Positions 1 through 9,509 of a DNA stretch of 64,000 nt are shown one piece after another. Positions within the stretch are counted from its first letter, which is position 1. Each line of letters begins with the position of its first letter. The DNA is from Vitrella brassicaformis (lineage: Eukaryota > Sar > Vitrellaceae), in assembly GCA_001179505.1 (NCBI GenBank), contig CDMY01001028.1, positions 158,928-222,927 on the forward strand. The letters run 5' to 3'. Made by a program: the position numbers and the translations under genes. The notes beneath the pieces are model-generated. The model ran no database searches. It was not told the DNA's origin and was given only the letters and a program-made list of their open reading frames with translations.

Positions 1-578
1 CGGCCTCTGCTTGCCTCCGAGCAGCAGCCTCCTGTGCCGACACAAAGACACCGTCAAGCCAGTCTCTTCCGGGCCTTTGTCTCGATCTTAATGCGAGTGT
101 ACAGTACCTGAGCTGCTGATCTCAGCATGTCACTGAATTGCTGCCGCACGGCCGCCTCGGCAGCGCCGAGGACGTTGGAGATGGATGCACTGATCTCCAT
201 CTCCTCAACAGGCAGACCTGTGAGGCTCGATTTGCCTTTCATCTTGGGGATGAACTTGGGGCTGGTGTCGACAGGAGTAGGAGGGGGCGGCTTTACAGAG
301 GGAGGGGGCGGCCGCTTGGCTGGCACGGCAATGGTGTGCGGAGGCGGGTCTGTGCTCCTCGTGGTCTGTTGAGCCCCGTGCACCTGACTCAGAGGTCGGA
401 AGCTCATGGGCGGTTCGTCTTGGATGCTTCCGACCTCGACGCTGACGTCGACGCAGATTGGCTCTGCAGGGGTGACAGGCGTCAGCGGCTCTGACATGAT
501 GACCACCGAGACTGCTCGGAGAAACTCGAACACTGCGAGCTCCGAGTCGTTCCACTGGGGGCCTCCTGGTGCGTGCAT
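1..578 (-). CDS. Uncharacterised protein, 3' end beyond window (partial)
   Basis: The reading frame starts at an ATG at 578-576 (MHAPGGPQWNDSEL...) and stays open leftwards. It has a Pro-rich central part (PPPPSVKPPPPTPVD) and then a helical stretch (GAAEAAVRQQFSDMLRSAAQ). Reading straight on gives a stop at 54-56. However, a GTACTG donor at about 113-108 and a CACAG acceptor at about 32 would join in phase to EAAARRQAEA, so the gene probably continues off the left edge. The start codon is only 33 bp from that of the CFAP141-like gene on the other strand, so the two share a promoter. I do not recognise a family. A later ATG at 497 is an alternative start. Confidence 0.5.
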
Positions 579-611
579 GCACCCCTCTCCTGCGTTGAAA
601 AGGTCACTGCC
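579..611. promoter_or_regulatory. 33-bp divergent start-codon spacer
   Basis: Only 33 bp separate the ATG of the minus-strand partial gene (578) from the ATG of the CFAP141-like gene (612). Transcription of at least one gene must therefore start inside the other's transcribed region, or both 5' UTRs overlap. No TATA-like box is visible. Confidence 0.45.
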
Positions 612-1029
612 ATGCAGCCCTTGCGTACTCGCCCCGACTTCACCCTCGTGCGTAGAGCCGCTGCGAACGAGAAGCAGAGAGACGCCGAGCAGTACGCCCA
701 GAGGCTGGTCAAACAGAACCAAACCACCAAGTGGTTCGAGGCTGGCGTCACCAACGGTGAGCCAAATGCAACCATGGAGGCTGCTGCAGCTCCCGTTTCT
801 GCTTCGGCCCCATTGCATGGACTCCCCCCTCCGTGTGTGTGTATGTTCAGCTCGGCGGATCAACCGCAAGCGTGAAAGCAAGTTTGAGCAGGAGGAGCTG
901 CGCATGGCCAACCAGGAGCTCACTCTTCGGCGGCAGACGAGGCTCAGGCAGCTGTATGAGAGCGAGGCCCAAATGTACGAGGCTGAGCTTGAACAGCGCG
1001 GCCTGGCCATCCAGAGGGAGTACGCATGA
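612..1029 (+). CDS. CFAP141: CFAP141 (C1orf189)-like ciliary microtubule inner protein
   Basis: There are two exons, 612-756 and 851-1029; the GTGAGC..TTCAG intron keeps phase and gives 107 aa. Human CFAP141 is about 101 aa. The N-terminus (MQPLRTRPDFTLVRRAAANE) is followed by a charged helix ending in RRQTRLRQLYESEAQMYEAEL and RGLAIQREYA. The C-terminal pattern 'LR.ANQEL...RR.RL..LYE.E...YE.EL...GLA' is the hallmark of the CFAP141 family as I remember it. These proteins lie inside the lumen of axonemal doublet microtubules. The homology call is from pattern memory, and the exon structure is read directly. It implies that the organism builds a motile cilium at some stage. Confidence 0.75.
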
Positions 1030-2628
1030 CTGACTGACCATATGGCAGCAGCGGGAGGCATGACAGACACACTACTTGACTTGACAGAATGTATGTATGG
1101 ACGAAATAAGAATAACCCGTTCAGTCTTCAGACAGACAAAACACGAGAGGGGGCAATGCAATCGTCACACATGCACACACCGCACAGCACACGGTGCCAT
1201 GCCATCGATCCAGTCCATCCAATCAGTGGTGTGAATGAGTGCACCCAACCACAAACAATCCTCTCTCGCCCCGTACACCACACCCACCCACCATCCCTCC
1301 AAAATGGCCGGCCCCTCTCGCGCGATACACAGACAGATGGGGAGGGGAGGGAGGGAAGGCATACAGTCAGACAGCCACGTCTTAGTGTTACATAGCGCTC
1401 ACACACGCACACACGCATACACACGCAGCCAGAGGCGAGTGAATGTGACTACTTACTTATCCACAAGCTGGCCTGGCTGCGGGAATGGATCGAGGGGACT
1501 AGAAAGTACAAAAAGAAACATTGAGGGGGGAGGGGGGGGGTGGGGCCATACATACGGTCATTGTCTTGTCTTTTGTTTAAACGGCCCGCCATGCGCCCCA
1601 CATACACACATGATGCGTCCCAGAGGGAGAAACAAGTCATGTGTGGCTGTTCTTGCATCACTGCTAGACGAGAGAGGGGAGGAGACGGGAGTCAGACAGT
1701 CATGCAGACAAAGAGAGAGGTGCACGGGGCAAAGGGAGAAAAATGGGGCTGAGTGGGTCGCGAAGGCACTGCCATTGTTTTTGAGCCATCCATGCGGCTA
1801 GATTGACTGGCTTGACTGCACTCTGTCTCCTCTTGTCTGTCTCGCTTACCTGTACACCCATGCAGCCGACAAGTGAAAGCCGCCAAATTCACCCAGTCAG
1901 CCAGCCAGCCAGTCAGTCAACACAATAGGACGGAGGGAGAAAAATGGAGAAAAATTGGGCCTTTCCTGCTTGTGCTGTGTGTGTGATCCGTCATGCAGCG
2001 TATCCATGCCACGGGGGCATCCATGGGGACAAAAAATAGAGCATCGGCTACCTCCATGCCACATGCGGCTGTCTGTCTGTCTGTCTGCCCATGTCGCCCC
2101 AAGGGCACCAGGCATCGCTTCTCTCTATTCACCTCTCACTCATCGGCAGCCATCGTGTTTGGTGTTCGACAAAGAACCCCACACGCGACCCTGGCTGCTC
2201 AGCTCAGAGCAGCCAGGGCACCGTGTGGAGCCTCACCTCAAACACCCAACACGAAGCACATCCGAGGGAGACAGAAACGATCAGAAAGGCCAATTCTTCT
2301 GTTCTGCTCTGTTCCCGGTGTTCCGTCAATGCGTGCATCCTGACTAATTCGGGGAAAAGGCAGCACCCAAATGCAAGACAGCATCGGACAGACAGAAGGT
2401 CAAAAAACAAACAACACGGCGGCGCCTTGAACGCCAAAAAGATATACAGTGTCACACAGAAAAGACAAGACAGCCAGCACCTCTCTCACCCCCACCCCCA
2501 GTCAGCCACCGAGATCGACAATTGATTGAAACTCCCCTCAACACACACAACACAACACACGCGCAGACAGCATACATGCAGTCAATGTACATTTACATGC
2601 ATCCATCTTTCCTTTCATGTGCGTCACG
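1030..2628. other. 1.6 kb intergenic region between convergent genes
   Basis: This lies between the 3' ends of the CFAP141-like gene (+) and the SDR gene (-). It is rich in simple repeats: a G-run near 1526-1541, CA/CACG runs near 1398-1430, GTCT repeats near 2068-2090 and CAGC/CAGT repeats near 1896-1918. It holds a perfect 12-bp hairpin at 2189-2218. The open frames here are low-complexity and look like chance; I see no convincing gene. Confidence 0.6.
2189..2218. repeat. Perfect 12-bp stem, 6-nt loop hairpin
   Basis: CCCTGGCTGCTC (2189-2200), loop AGCTCA (2201-2206), GAGCAGCCAGGG (2207-2218). The arms are perfectly complementary and GC-rich. It sits in the spacer between two convergent genes, about 400 bp beyond the SDR stop codon and about 1.2 kb beyond the CFAP141-like stop. 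Its role is unknown; a 3' processing or termination structure or a small-RNA precursor are options. Confidence 0.7.
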
Positions 2629-4624
2629 TCAGGCAGCATTGACCCCCAGCCTGCTCTGGTCCCAGCTGGACAGGTGGGGTATCTCATACTGGCCCCACAT
2701 GACCTGCTCGCCCTCTTCCTGACCCCCGGCCATCGACCCGCTGTCATGGGGTTGCCGCTGCTGCTCGTCGCTCGCGTCGCTCATCATGTCGTCGCCCCCA
2801 TCTGTGTCGTGGGGGCCGCCCGCACCACCAGCGGCACCGGCCATCTGAACGCCGGTCTTGGCCGCCGCATCGGCCATGATGTGGATCATCCTGACGGCTG
2901 AGTTGGCGGCGAGTGGGATCTGGTATGTCAGGGGCAGCCAGCGGTTGAGCAGACCGGGCAGCCATGACATCATGCCCAGAGACAACAGCGGAGGCAGGGA
3001 AGGGGCCACACCTGAATGAGCAAATCCAGGCACGCAGGCATGAATGTGTGACGCTCGAGTTCTCAGGTTGTTGCAGGGGGCTTACCGGCAGCGTATTCCT
3101 CGATAGCTTTGAGTACGGATGTGGCCGCCTCCAGACACGTCATGGCCGACGGGTCCACCTCAGACTGATCGATAAATCGACGAATAAGACACACAAGATG
3201 AAGATTACGAGACCGATCTCTCATGTGGCCTGTCTGGGTTTCTACCTGTATGTGCTGGTTGAGGCCGAACTGCTCCCAGCCGTCAGTCAAAATGGCTGCA
3301 TCCATACATTTTGTACATATGTTTATGTTGCTGTCGGCTCTCTCGTGGTTCCTTCCCTCCATCCCTCCCTCCCTTGCTGCCTGACATGAGGGTTCGACGA
3401 GCATGATCTGCACGGGCGACTCACAGATGTACTGCAGCTCAGAACGCAGCGATGACACAAAACTGCAACACACACAATTTATACATCCATGCACGGAAAC
3501 CTGAGAGTTTTGCGGTATGTGCGTACCCCCTCATGAACATCTTGGTGCCACACGCGGTGCTCATGAGAGGCGTCGGCAAATTCGCAGCGTTCGAACCGAT
3601 AAACACTATGGCACCTGCAACACACCAACAAACAGCAACACCACACCATACCCTACACCGTGTTTGGGGGCCGCCTGTGTGTGAGCGTACGTACCCTTTT
3701 CCTGGTCCATCATGCGAGTGAGTATGCTGTGTGTGAGGCACAGCACGGCCTCCACGCCGATCCTGGCGATCGTCAGGTGCTTGGCGGGTGATGTGGATGC
3801 GAACAGACCCAACGATGCACCGGCAGCATTGTTGACGAGCAATCCTGGCACACACACACACACACACACACAGACAGACAGGGGCATGTGTGTGTGTGTG
3901 TGTGTGTATGAGTGCGTTTGTTGGCTGCCCACGGCACTCACCGACAGACTCATAGGAGGGGACCGTCCTGCTGATGAAGTGCAGCAGCCCCTCGATCTCC
4001 CTAATGTGGCTCAAATCGGCACTGTACACCTCACACACACCACCAGACGCTGTTATCTCGCCCTGCACACACACAACAATACACACATTCGTGTCTTTTC
4101 TTCCTGTACGTATCGTGTCCCCTCCCTGCCGCCCAGGGTACGCACCCGGAGAGTCTGCAGCCGCTGCAGTCTCCTCGCAACAGCTATCACTTTGAACCCA
4201 TGACTGAATCGGATCACACACGAACATGACACACGAGATGAACAGCCGGCTGTTGATTGCCTTCGAGCATCCCTCCCTCCATTGCTTTGCTCACTGCAGA
4301 CTCAGTTGCAGCGCCAATTGCCTCCCAAGACCAGCCGACGCACCCGTGACGATAGCCCACTCTGAAGAACAAAAGGGAGGAGAGGAGCACATCATCACGT
4401 CGTCCGTCAGAGCCTTGTCACAGCCATCCATCACTGCCACCCTTCCCTCCCCCGTCTGTCTGCGTACCTCCCAGTGCCGCGGGCAGGTCACATTGGCGCA
4501 TCAGCTGTCGCCTCCTCCTCTCTCGGGCCAGAGTGCGCCACGCCACCAACCCACAAGCCACCCCTGCGGCTCCGGCGGCACCGGCGAGGGCCAGCGTCGC
4601 CGCAGAGGGCTTCTCAATCGCCAT
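2629..4624 (-). CDS. Short-chain dehydrogenase/reductase, KAR-like, catalytic Tyr missing
   Basis: Ten exons: 4468-4624, 4295-4361, 4146-4203, 3942-4062, 3695-3844, 3527-3614, 3386-3462, 3246-3295, 3086-3164 and 2629-3011. Together they make 1230 nt in phase (409 aa). An N-terminal hyd­rophobic helix (about residues 8-27) is followed by a Rossmann fold: TGASAGLG at 58-65, VIAVARR for strand 2, NNAAG at 139-143. The usual S-Y-K triad reads S192, A205, K209: the motif is STACGTK where the family has YxxxK. The layout, N-terminal membrane anchor included, resembles 3-ketoacyl-CoA reductase/17-beta-HSD12-type SDRs of the ER. Loss of Tyr suggests a non-catalytic or altered role. The acidic Gly/Asp-rich tail is unusual. 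It is divergent from the deacetylase gene. Confidence 0.8.
3849..3907. repeat. Adjacent (CA)n and (TG)n tracts forming an intronic inverted repeat
   Basis: (CA)12 at about 3849-3872 and (TG)10-11 at about 3887-3907 are separated by 14 nt, inside intron 4 of the SDR gene (3845-3941). The two tracts are mutually complementary, so the pre-mRNA intron can fold into a roughly 20-bp stem. Confidence 0.7.
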
Positions 4625-4778
4625 GGACGGCTCACGCACACTCAACCAACCTCACAAGGCACTGAGGCCTCCAGAAAGACGCGAGGTCTCGTCTATGCGA
4701 GCTTAGGGCCAGCAAAGGGGGTGGTTTAAGGGTAAATTTGTCCGCAAAAGATGGTGGCGAACGATTTGCAGGATTGTG
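4625..4778. promoter_or_regulatory. Divergent promoter, SDR (-) and deacetylase (+)
   Basis: 154 bp lie between the two start codons. It contains CTCGTCTATGCGAGCTTAG at 4688-4706. An 18-of-19 match occurs at 11487-11505 in another divergent promoter. The core TGCGAGCTTAG reads CTAAGCTCGCA on the other strand. Confidence 0.5.
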
Positions 4779-6429
4779 ATGTTGGTGGGTAATGCGAGAA
4801 GTGCGAGAAAGAGTGTGCGCTTCCTGTTGACCTTGACTGGCCTCCTGCTGCCCTTGCTGCTGCCTGTTCCTGCGAAGCACCTTCCCACCCGGGTGTTACA
4901 CCTTCACACCACACATCCGCCTCTCTCGTTTGCCCTCAGGAGGTTCCCGCGGATGTCATCCAAGGCGAGTGGCGGTGCGCTGCCGTCCCTTCTCCCATCC
5001 CGCAGCCACATCACCAAGTGGTGATAAATCCGCATACACTCAAGAAGTGGCGTTTCTTGCTTTTCGAATGCTCTGTGATTTGCGTGTGCGTGCAGGGCAT
5101 GGAGGAGCCTCCACACTTGGGGATCACGATGGGCGCTGGCAGCGTCGGCGTACCTGCCCTTCCTGCCGCAGAGCAAGTGTGTCTTCTACTTTGACATCCA
5201 GAAGCCCGTCATTGCACTCACCATCGATGTATGTGAGCCATGCAGAGGGGAGGCGGCATGTGTGTGAGTGGAGTGGCTGGTGTGTGTGGCGTGTTGGGTG
5301 TGCTGTTCAGGATGCGCCAGGCAGTGATGAGTCGGTGAGCTTCCAGCTGCTCGACTGTCTGAAGGACAACGGTGTGAAGGCCACGTTCTTCATCATCTCA
5401 TCTCGTACGCGAGGCAACACCGGCCGGCCATGCATGCCTTGATGCGATGCGCCCATTGTGCGCTCTGTGTGTGTGTGTGTGTGTCTGTGTGTGCAGATGT
5501 GGACGGGCAGGAGTCGGTCGTGAGGCGGATGGTTGAGGACGGTCATGAGCTGGCCAATCATATGACGCACGACAAGCCTGCTCATCGTTTGGACGAGGCG
5601 ACGTTCGAGAGGCTGCTGCTGCAGTGCGAGTCGGTGCTGAATCAGTTCGTGCCTGACTTCAAGGAGAGGCAGCTCAAGTGGTATCGGCCGCCAATGGGAC
5701 TGGCCAGCGAGGTCATGCATCGAGTGCTCGCCAAACACAGATACACATCGGCACTGGTGAGCGACGGAGGCAGGGGGGGAGGGGAGGCGAACATACCCAC
5801 CCTCTCATGTGTGTTGGTGTGCATCTGTTTGTTTGTGTGGACAGGGCGACGTCTATCCCCTGGACGTTAACCTGCAGGAGCATCCCACCTTTTTGCGTGA
5901 CTTCGTCCACGACCACGCCAAGCCGGGCTCGATTGTCATCCTCCATTTCCCCTCGGCCACGTTCAGAGCCGAGAACCTGTGGGTGCTGAAGCAGGTGGTT
6001 CCGCAGCTGACGGCCAAGTTCGAGTGCGTCACCCTGTCAGAGCTGCACGACATCGCCAAGGCAGAGGGGGACAACGGCAGCAACAAACCCCCCACCAAGC
6101 GAGAGAAGGAGACCGTCAGGTCATCCTCCCTGCCCGAGGCCATCGCGTCAGACCCCTCCCTCCTCCACTCAGCACAGTCGGCAATTGATGTCGATGCCGC
6201 CGCTGCTCAGCCCCCCGCCGCCCGCCGTGCGCTCTCGCCCTTCCTGTCATTTCAGTCGATGAGCCGTCTGGGTGTGAACCACAACAGGAAGGCCAAGAAC
6301 AGTACGTCGTCGCGCTCGCCCTCGCCCCAGCTGGCATCGCTTGAGGGTGATCGAGGAGGGGTCGGGGCAGTCGGGTGCTGGCCGCTGGCGCGGAGTGGCA
6401 GCCTTAGAGGCAGAGAGGCGGGGAAGTGA
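4779..6429 (+). CDS. Polysaccharide deacetylase (NodB-type) domain protein
   Basis: Six exons (4779-4892, 4940-5046, 5096-5228, 5311-5404, 5497-5756, 5845-6429) give 430 aa with every junction in phase. It begins with a signal-anchor-like stretch (FLLTLTGLLLPLLLPVPA). The NodB core then shows TIDDAPGSD (motif 1, Asp pair; the second Asp comes from exon 4), KATFFIIS, the metal-site pair in GHELANHMTH (motif 2), KWYRPPMG (motif 3) and SIVILHFPS (motif 5-like). CE4 enzymes remove N- or O-acetyl groups from chitin-like or peptidoglycan-like polymers using a metal ion. The tail from about residue 290 is Ser/Pro/Ala-rich and low-complexity. It probably acts in the secretory pathway or outside the cell; the substrate is unknown. 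Confidence 0.8.
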
Positions 6430-6811
6430 GACGTGCTTCCATCGTGCCTGTGTTGGGGGTGGGGAGAGAGAGTGAGTGGATTTTTCTCGCTTGTTTGTAT
6501 GTGTCTGTCGACTTACTTACTACACTGGGGGCTCTGTTTTCCTTATCTGTACAGTAGCTGCTGCCTTGGACTGTGTGTAGTCGAGCGACGTGTCGAGCGT
6601 GGCGAGATGCGAATTTTCCATCAATCGCGATGTGGAATGACAGGATGGACACGTGACCCTACGGATAGACAGGGATTCAAACATGCGGCTCCACAAATAT
6701 GTACGCTTTAAGTCTCTCACAGTACCGTCGAGAATTTTCGTGGGAGACGGCCTTTTGAGACTTGTCCAGAACAAGGTAGAAAATTCATTCTACACGTCGC
6801 CCCCTGATTAG
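6430..6811. other. Intergenic, no gene seen
   Basis: This spacer follows the deacetylase stop. It is lower in GC than its neighbours and contains no frame with good coding character. Confidence 0.4.
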
Positions 6812-7615
6812 CCCCGTCCACGCCGTCTGCTGTTGTTTTCCCAAGCAAGAGCGCGACCAAAGAAGAAGTTTCCCGAGGGGACTCTCACGTGGAGGCGAGT
6901 GCCCGGCGTCTGCCTGATGCTGGTCAAGGTGGACGTGTCTGCCAACCAGGAAAAGCGCACTTTGATCCAGAGACTGCTGCGTCTGAAGGAGAGAATGGTG
7001 GCCGACAAGCACGGAGTGCAATTCTGTGTAAGTCACTCTTACTCGAATAGCGTCTATGACACTTTTGCCTGTGTGCAGACGAGCATCACGGAGGCCTTTG
7101 TTCAGGTGAGCTGTTCACAATCTGAGAGAAGGCGAAGCCTTGCCGCTGGGGAGAGGGATCTCCTGCCGAGCGCGAAAACCTCACGTTCCTGCCACTTGGC
7201 CTCACGTTCTCTGCCGCGACACCGACAGGGAAGAAGCGGCGTGAAGGTGGGAGAGGGGAGCGTGAAGGGGGCGAAACGTGCATCTGCCAGGAGGGCGTTG
7301 GATTCGCTCACGGATAAGGTGAGTCAGATGAGTACACCATTCATGCTTGACACGGTTTTTTGACATTCAGGGTGTGGCCACACTTTCTCGCCACACGAGC
7401 AAGGTCAGCCCGATCGTGACGCGCGAGCAGCTCGTGAGGACGACGCGGTCCAAGAAGCTCAAGGCTCCACCGATGTGTATTACGTTGTGTATTACCGCGA
7501 GAGAACGGGCTGCACCATGGACCTAATCACGGCCATCCACAAGCAAATCCGCTCCGATGTGGTGAATGACATTGTCCCGCTAGTCGACGGCAAAGAGGTA
7601 GAAGCGGACTGAGGA
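6812..7615 (+). CDS. Possible multi-exon gene, uncharacterised, basic product
   Basis: Coding-like blocks are joined by good splice sites. The first is about 6812-7026 (contains VKVDVSANQEKRTLIQRLLR and a GTAAGT donor). The second is 7080-7105 (TSITEAFVQ, then GTGAGC). The third is about 7230-7319 (GAKRASARRALDSLTDK, then GTGAGT). The last starts at 7372 (GVATLSRHTSK...REQLVRTTRSKKLK) and ends at an in-frame stop near 7530. No ATG was found for the first block, so a 5' exon is missing from my model. The basic Ser/Lys-rich character after a helical N-terminus faintly recalls borealin-type proteins, but that is too weak to name it. The region may also be a decaying gene. Confidence 0.3.
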
Positions 7616-7990
7616 CAATCATTTCAGACCTATTGCCTTCACCGTGCTCATCGATGGCAAATAGTAAGCTGAAGGAAGCTGAAGGGAGTCCCACCGACAC
7701 GCCGCACTTACTCTACCGCATGCTGTCGTTTTATTTGCCACTGCAGCGAAGTTCGCATCGGTGCAGACGGCCTCGAGGAGCTGTAGAAGACATGACATGT
7801 CTCATCCCAACTTCGCACGAAGGCTTCACCTACCAGGATGGCTCGGGAACGAATGGTGGCCGGAGGCGGATTCTGTCAAGTTTGCCCACACCACAAGCAG
7901 CACAGAAGTTGATTACCTGCATCGAAAGTGGTGAGCAGGTCGAATTCACAAACGGCACACCGCGACACACACGGGATGTTCACTCTTGTT

Positions 7991-8030
7991 TTGTGTGTGT
8001 GTGTGTGTGGTGTGTGTGTGTTCGTGTGTG
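7991..8030. repeat. (GT)n microsatellite
   Basis: About 40 bp of GT repeats, interrupted once by GG, in poorly resolved non-coding DNA. Confidence 0.7.
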
Positions 8031-8190
8031 AAGTCACGGGCTCCGTCACCACTCAACCGAGAAAGCGCAGATGAGAAATTTCCGACGACTCCAGAGAGGT
8101 ACGAATGTGTATACCCACATGCACACAAAGCGACATCCGAAACATTCGTATTCTCTTATCATCTGTATGTATATGTCTCTTGCATGCAGT

Positions 8191-8556
8191 AATGAACCTG
8201 CTGACGGAACAGCGGGAATACGCAGAGGTCGAGCGCATCAAGCAGCTGGTGACGCGGCCGGAGCCCGGCACAACGAACATGACGCGCGAATACCACTACG
8301 GAATATCGACTGCGTGCTGGTCAACCGATGGGAGGAAGAGGAGGCGAAAAGAGAGAAGAAGCTGGGTTTCGACGAAGACATGTTCAACCGAATGACGTGG
8401 ACACTATACCAGTGGATGGATGCAGAGCTCCTCTGCGATCAATTTCAACAACAGCGGCTGAAGAAATCCACCAGAGACCTACTCTACCTACACAACATCA
8501 ATTGTGTACTGGTAAGGATGAGGGGCTACCAAGACATCCTAGCGAAGCGCTCTTGA
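8191..8556 (+). CDS. Possible exon(s) of an uncharacterised gene, frame break inside
   Basis: After a TTGCATGCAG acceptor the sequence reads MNLLTEQREYAEVERIKQLV in one frame. From about 8295 it reads RNIDCVLVNRWEEEEAKREK...MFNRMTWTLYQWMD in another frame, until a stop at 8554-8556. No canonical intron explains the shift. The segment NIDCVLVNR recurs as NINCVLVRM near the end. It could be a degenerate gene or two exons with an unseen boundary. The upstream stretch 7616-8190 contains only weak open frames and a (GT)n run at 7991-8030. Confidence 0.25.
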   Translation, partial: NEPADGTAGIRRGRAHQAAGDAAGARHNEHDARIPLRNIDCVLVNRWEEEEAKREKKLGFDEDMFNRMTWTLYQWMDAELLCDQFQQQRLKKSTRDLLYLHNINCVLVRMRGYQDILAKRS

Positions 8557-9509
8557 TGTTTCTCTTTTGACATCCGGCAGACGAAGGCATGGCGGCCATG
8601 AGATGATATTCACACGGCGAATTCGACTGCTGCCCGTGCGTATAGATCCATGCCAGTCGTGGGTAGGTAGATACCGACGACATCGGCCCTCACTGACCCT
8701 CACTGAGAGACAGGTACCTGCAATGACAGTTGAATCCATCTTGCGAGCAGACACGCAGATGGATTCAAAAAACGAATGCTGTGTGTCGGTGTCAGATCTC
8801 AAAATCGTTGCCTACATTATATATACATGGCATATTTCCTTCTATCTCTCCGCATCCACCATCGAGTACCGCCAAAACATGGTAACGAGGAACATCAGAT
8901 CGAGAGACGTCAGATCGAGAAGTCTACATGCAAAGTGAGCATCCAACGAGCTTATACGTACGTATGTGAGTAAACGGGGGCTGTGTACTGTATGTGATGT
9001 TCAGTGGGTGAATAGGCCCATGGCCCTCGCCACCGACCCGACCGACGTGTGTGCCTGGAGTCTATGATGTGTGTCCTCTCTGTCTGTATGGTGTGTGATT
9101 TGCCCGAGACAGACACGCAGACAGACAGAGGGACGGGATGGCCTATTTGTTGCTCATGACCAGCCAGCTTCGAGTGATATGAACACAGACCTTATCGAAA
9201 GGATTTAATTGGCATCGCTTCGAAAGCGTGTGGAATGCATGAGTGTGTGTGGAGAGTCGCCACTGCAGTGTGACCATCATTCATCATTCAGTCAATTCTT
9301 AAAACGGTCCATCTCACCCCCCCTCTCCTCTCCTCTCTCCACGTGACAAAAATATGACCTACATACCGACCATCTGCATAATCACTGACGTGACGTCTCT
9401 CCCCCCCTCCTTCTCACTCACATGTCAGACATGACATGGTTGCAGCCATGCCAATGAATGACACATCCCGTTATTTACCCACACGCGGCGTCATGCCGTC
9501 GAAGGTCAG
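8557..9509. other. 0.95 kb intergenic spacer
   Basis: No coding frame of quality was seen. It contains GTCT/CAGA repeats (9078-9130) and a C/T-rich stretch (9316-9340). Confidence 0.4.

Noticed and set aside
1030-2600. Many open frames of 60-190 aa on both strands
   Set aside because: They are Pro/Ser/His/Thr-rich translations of simple repeats, lack splice-site context and overlap each other in all frames.
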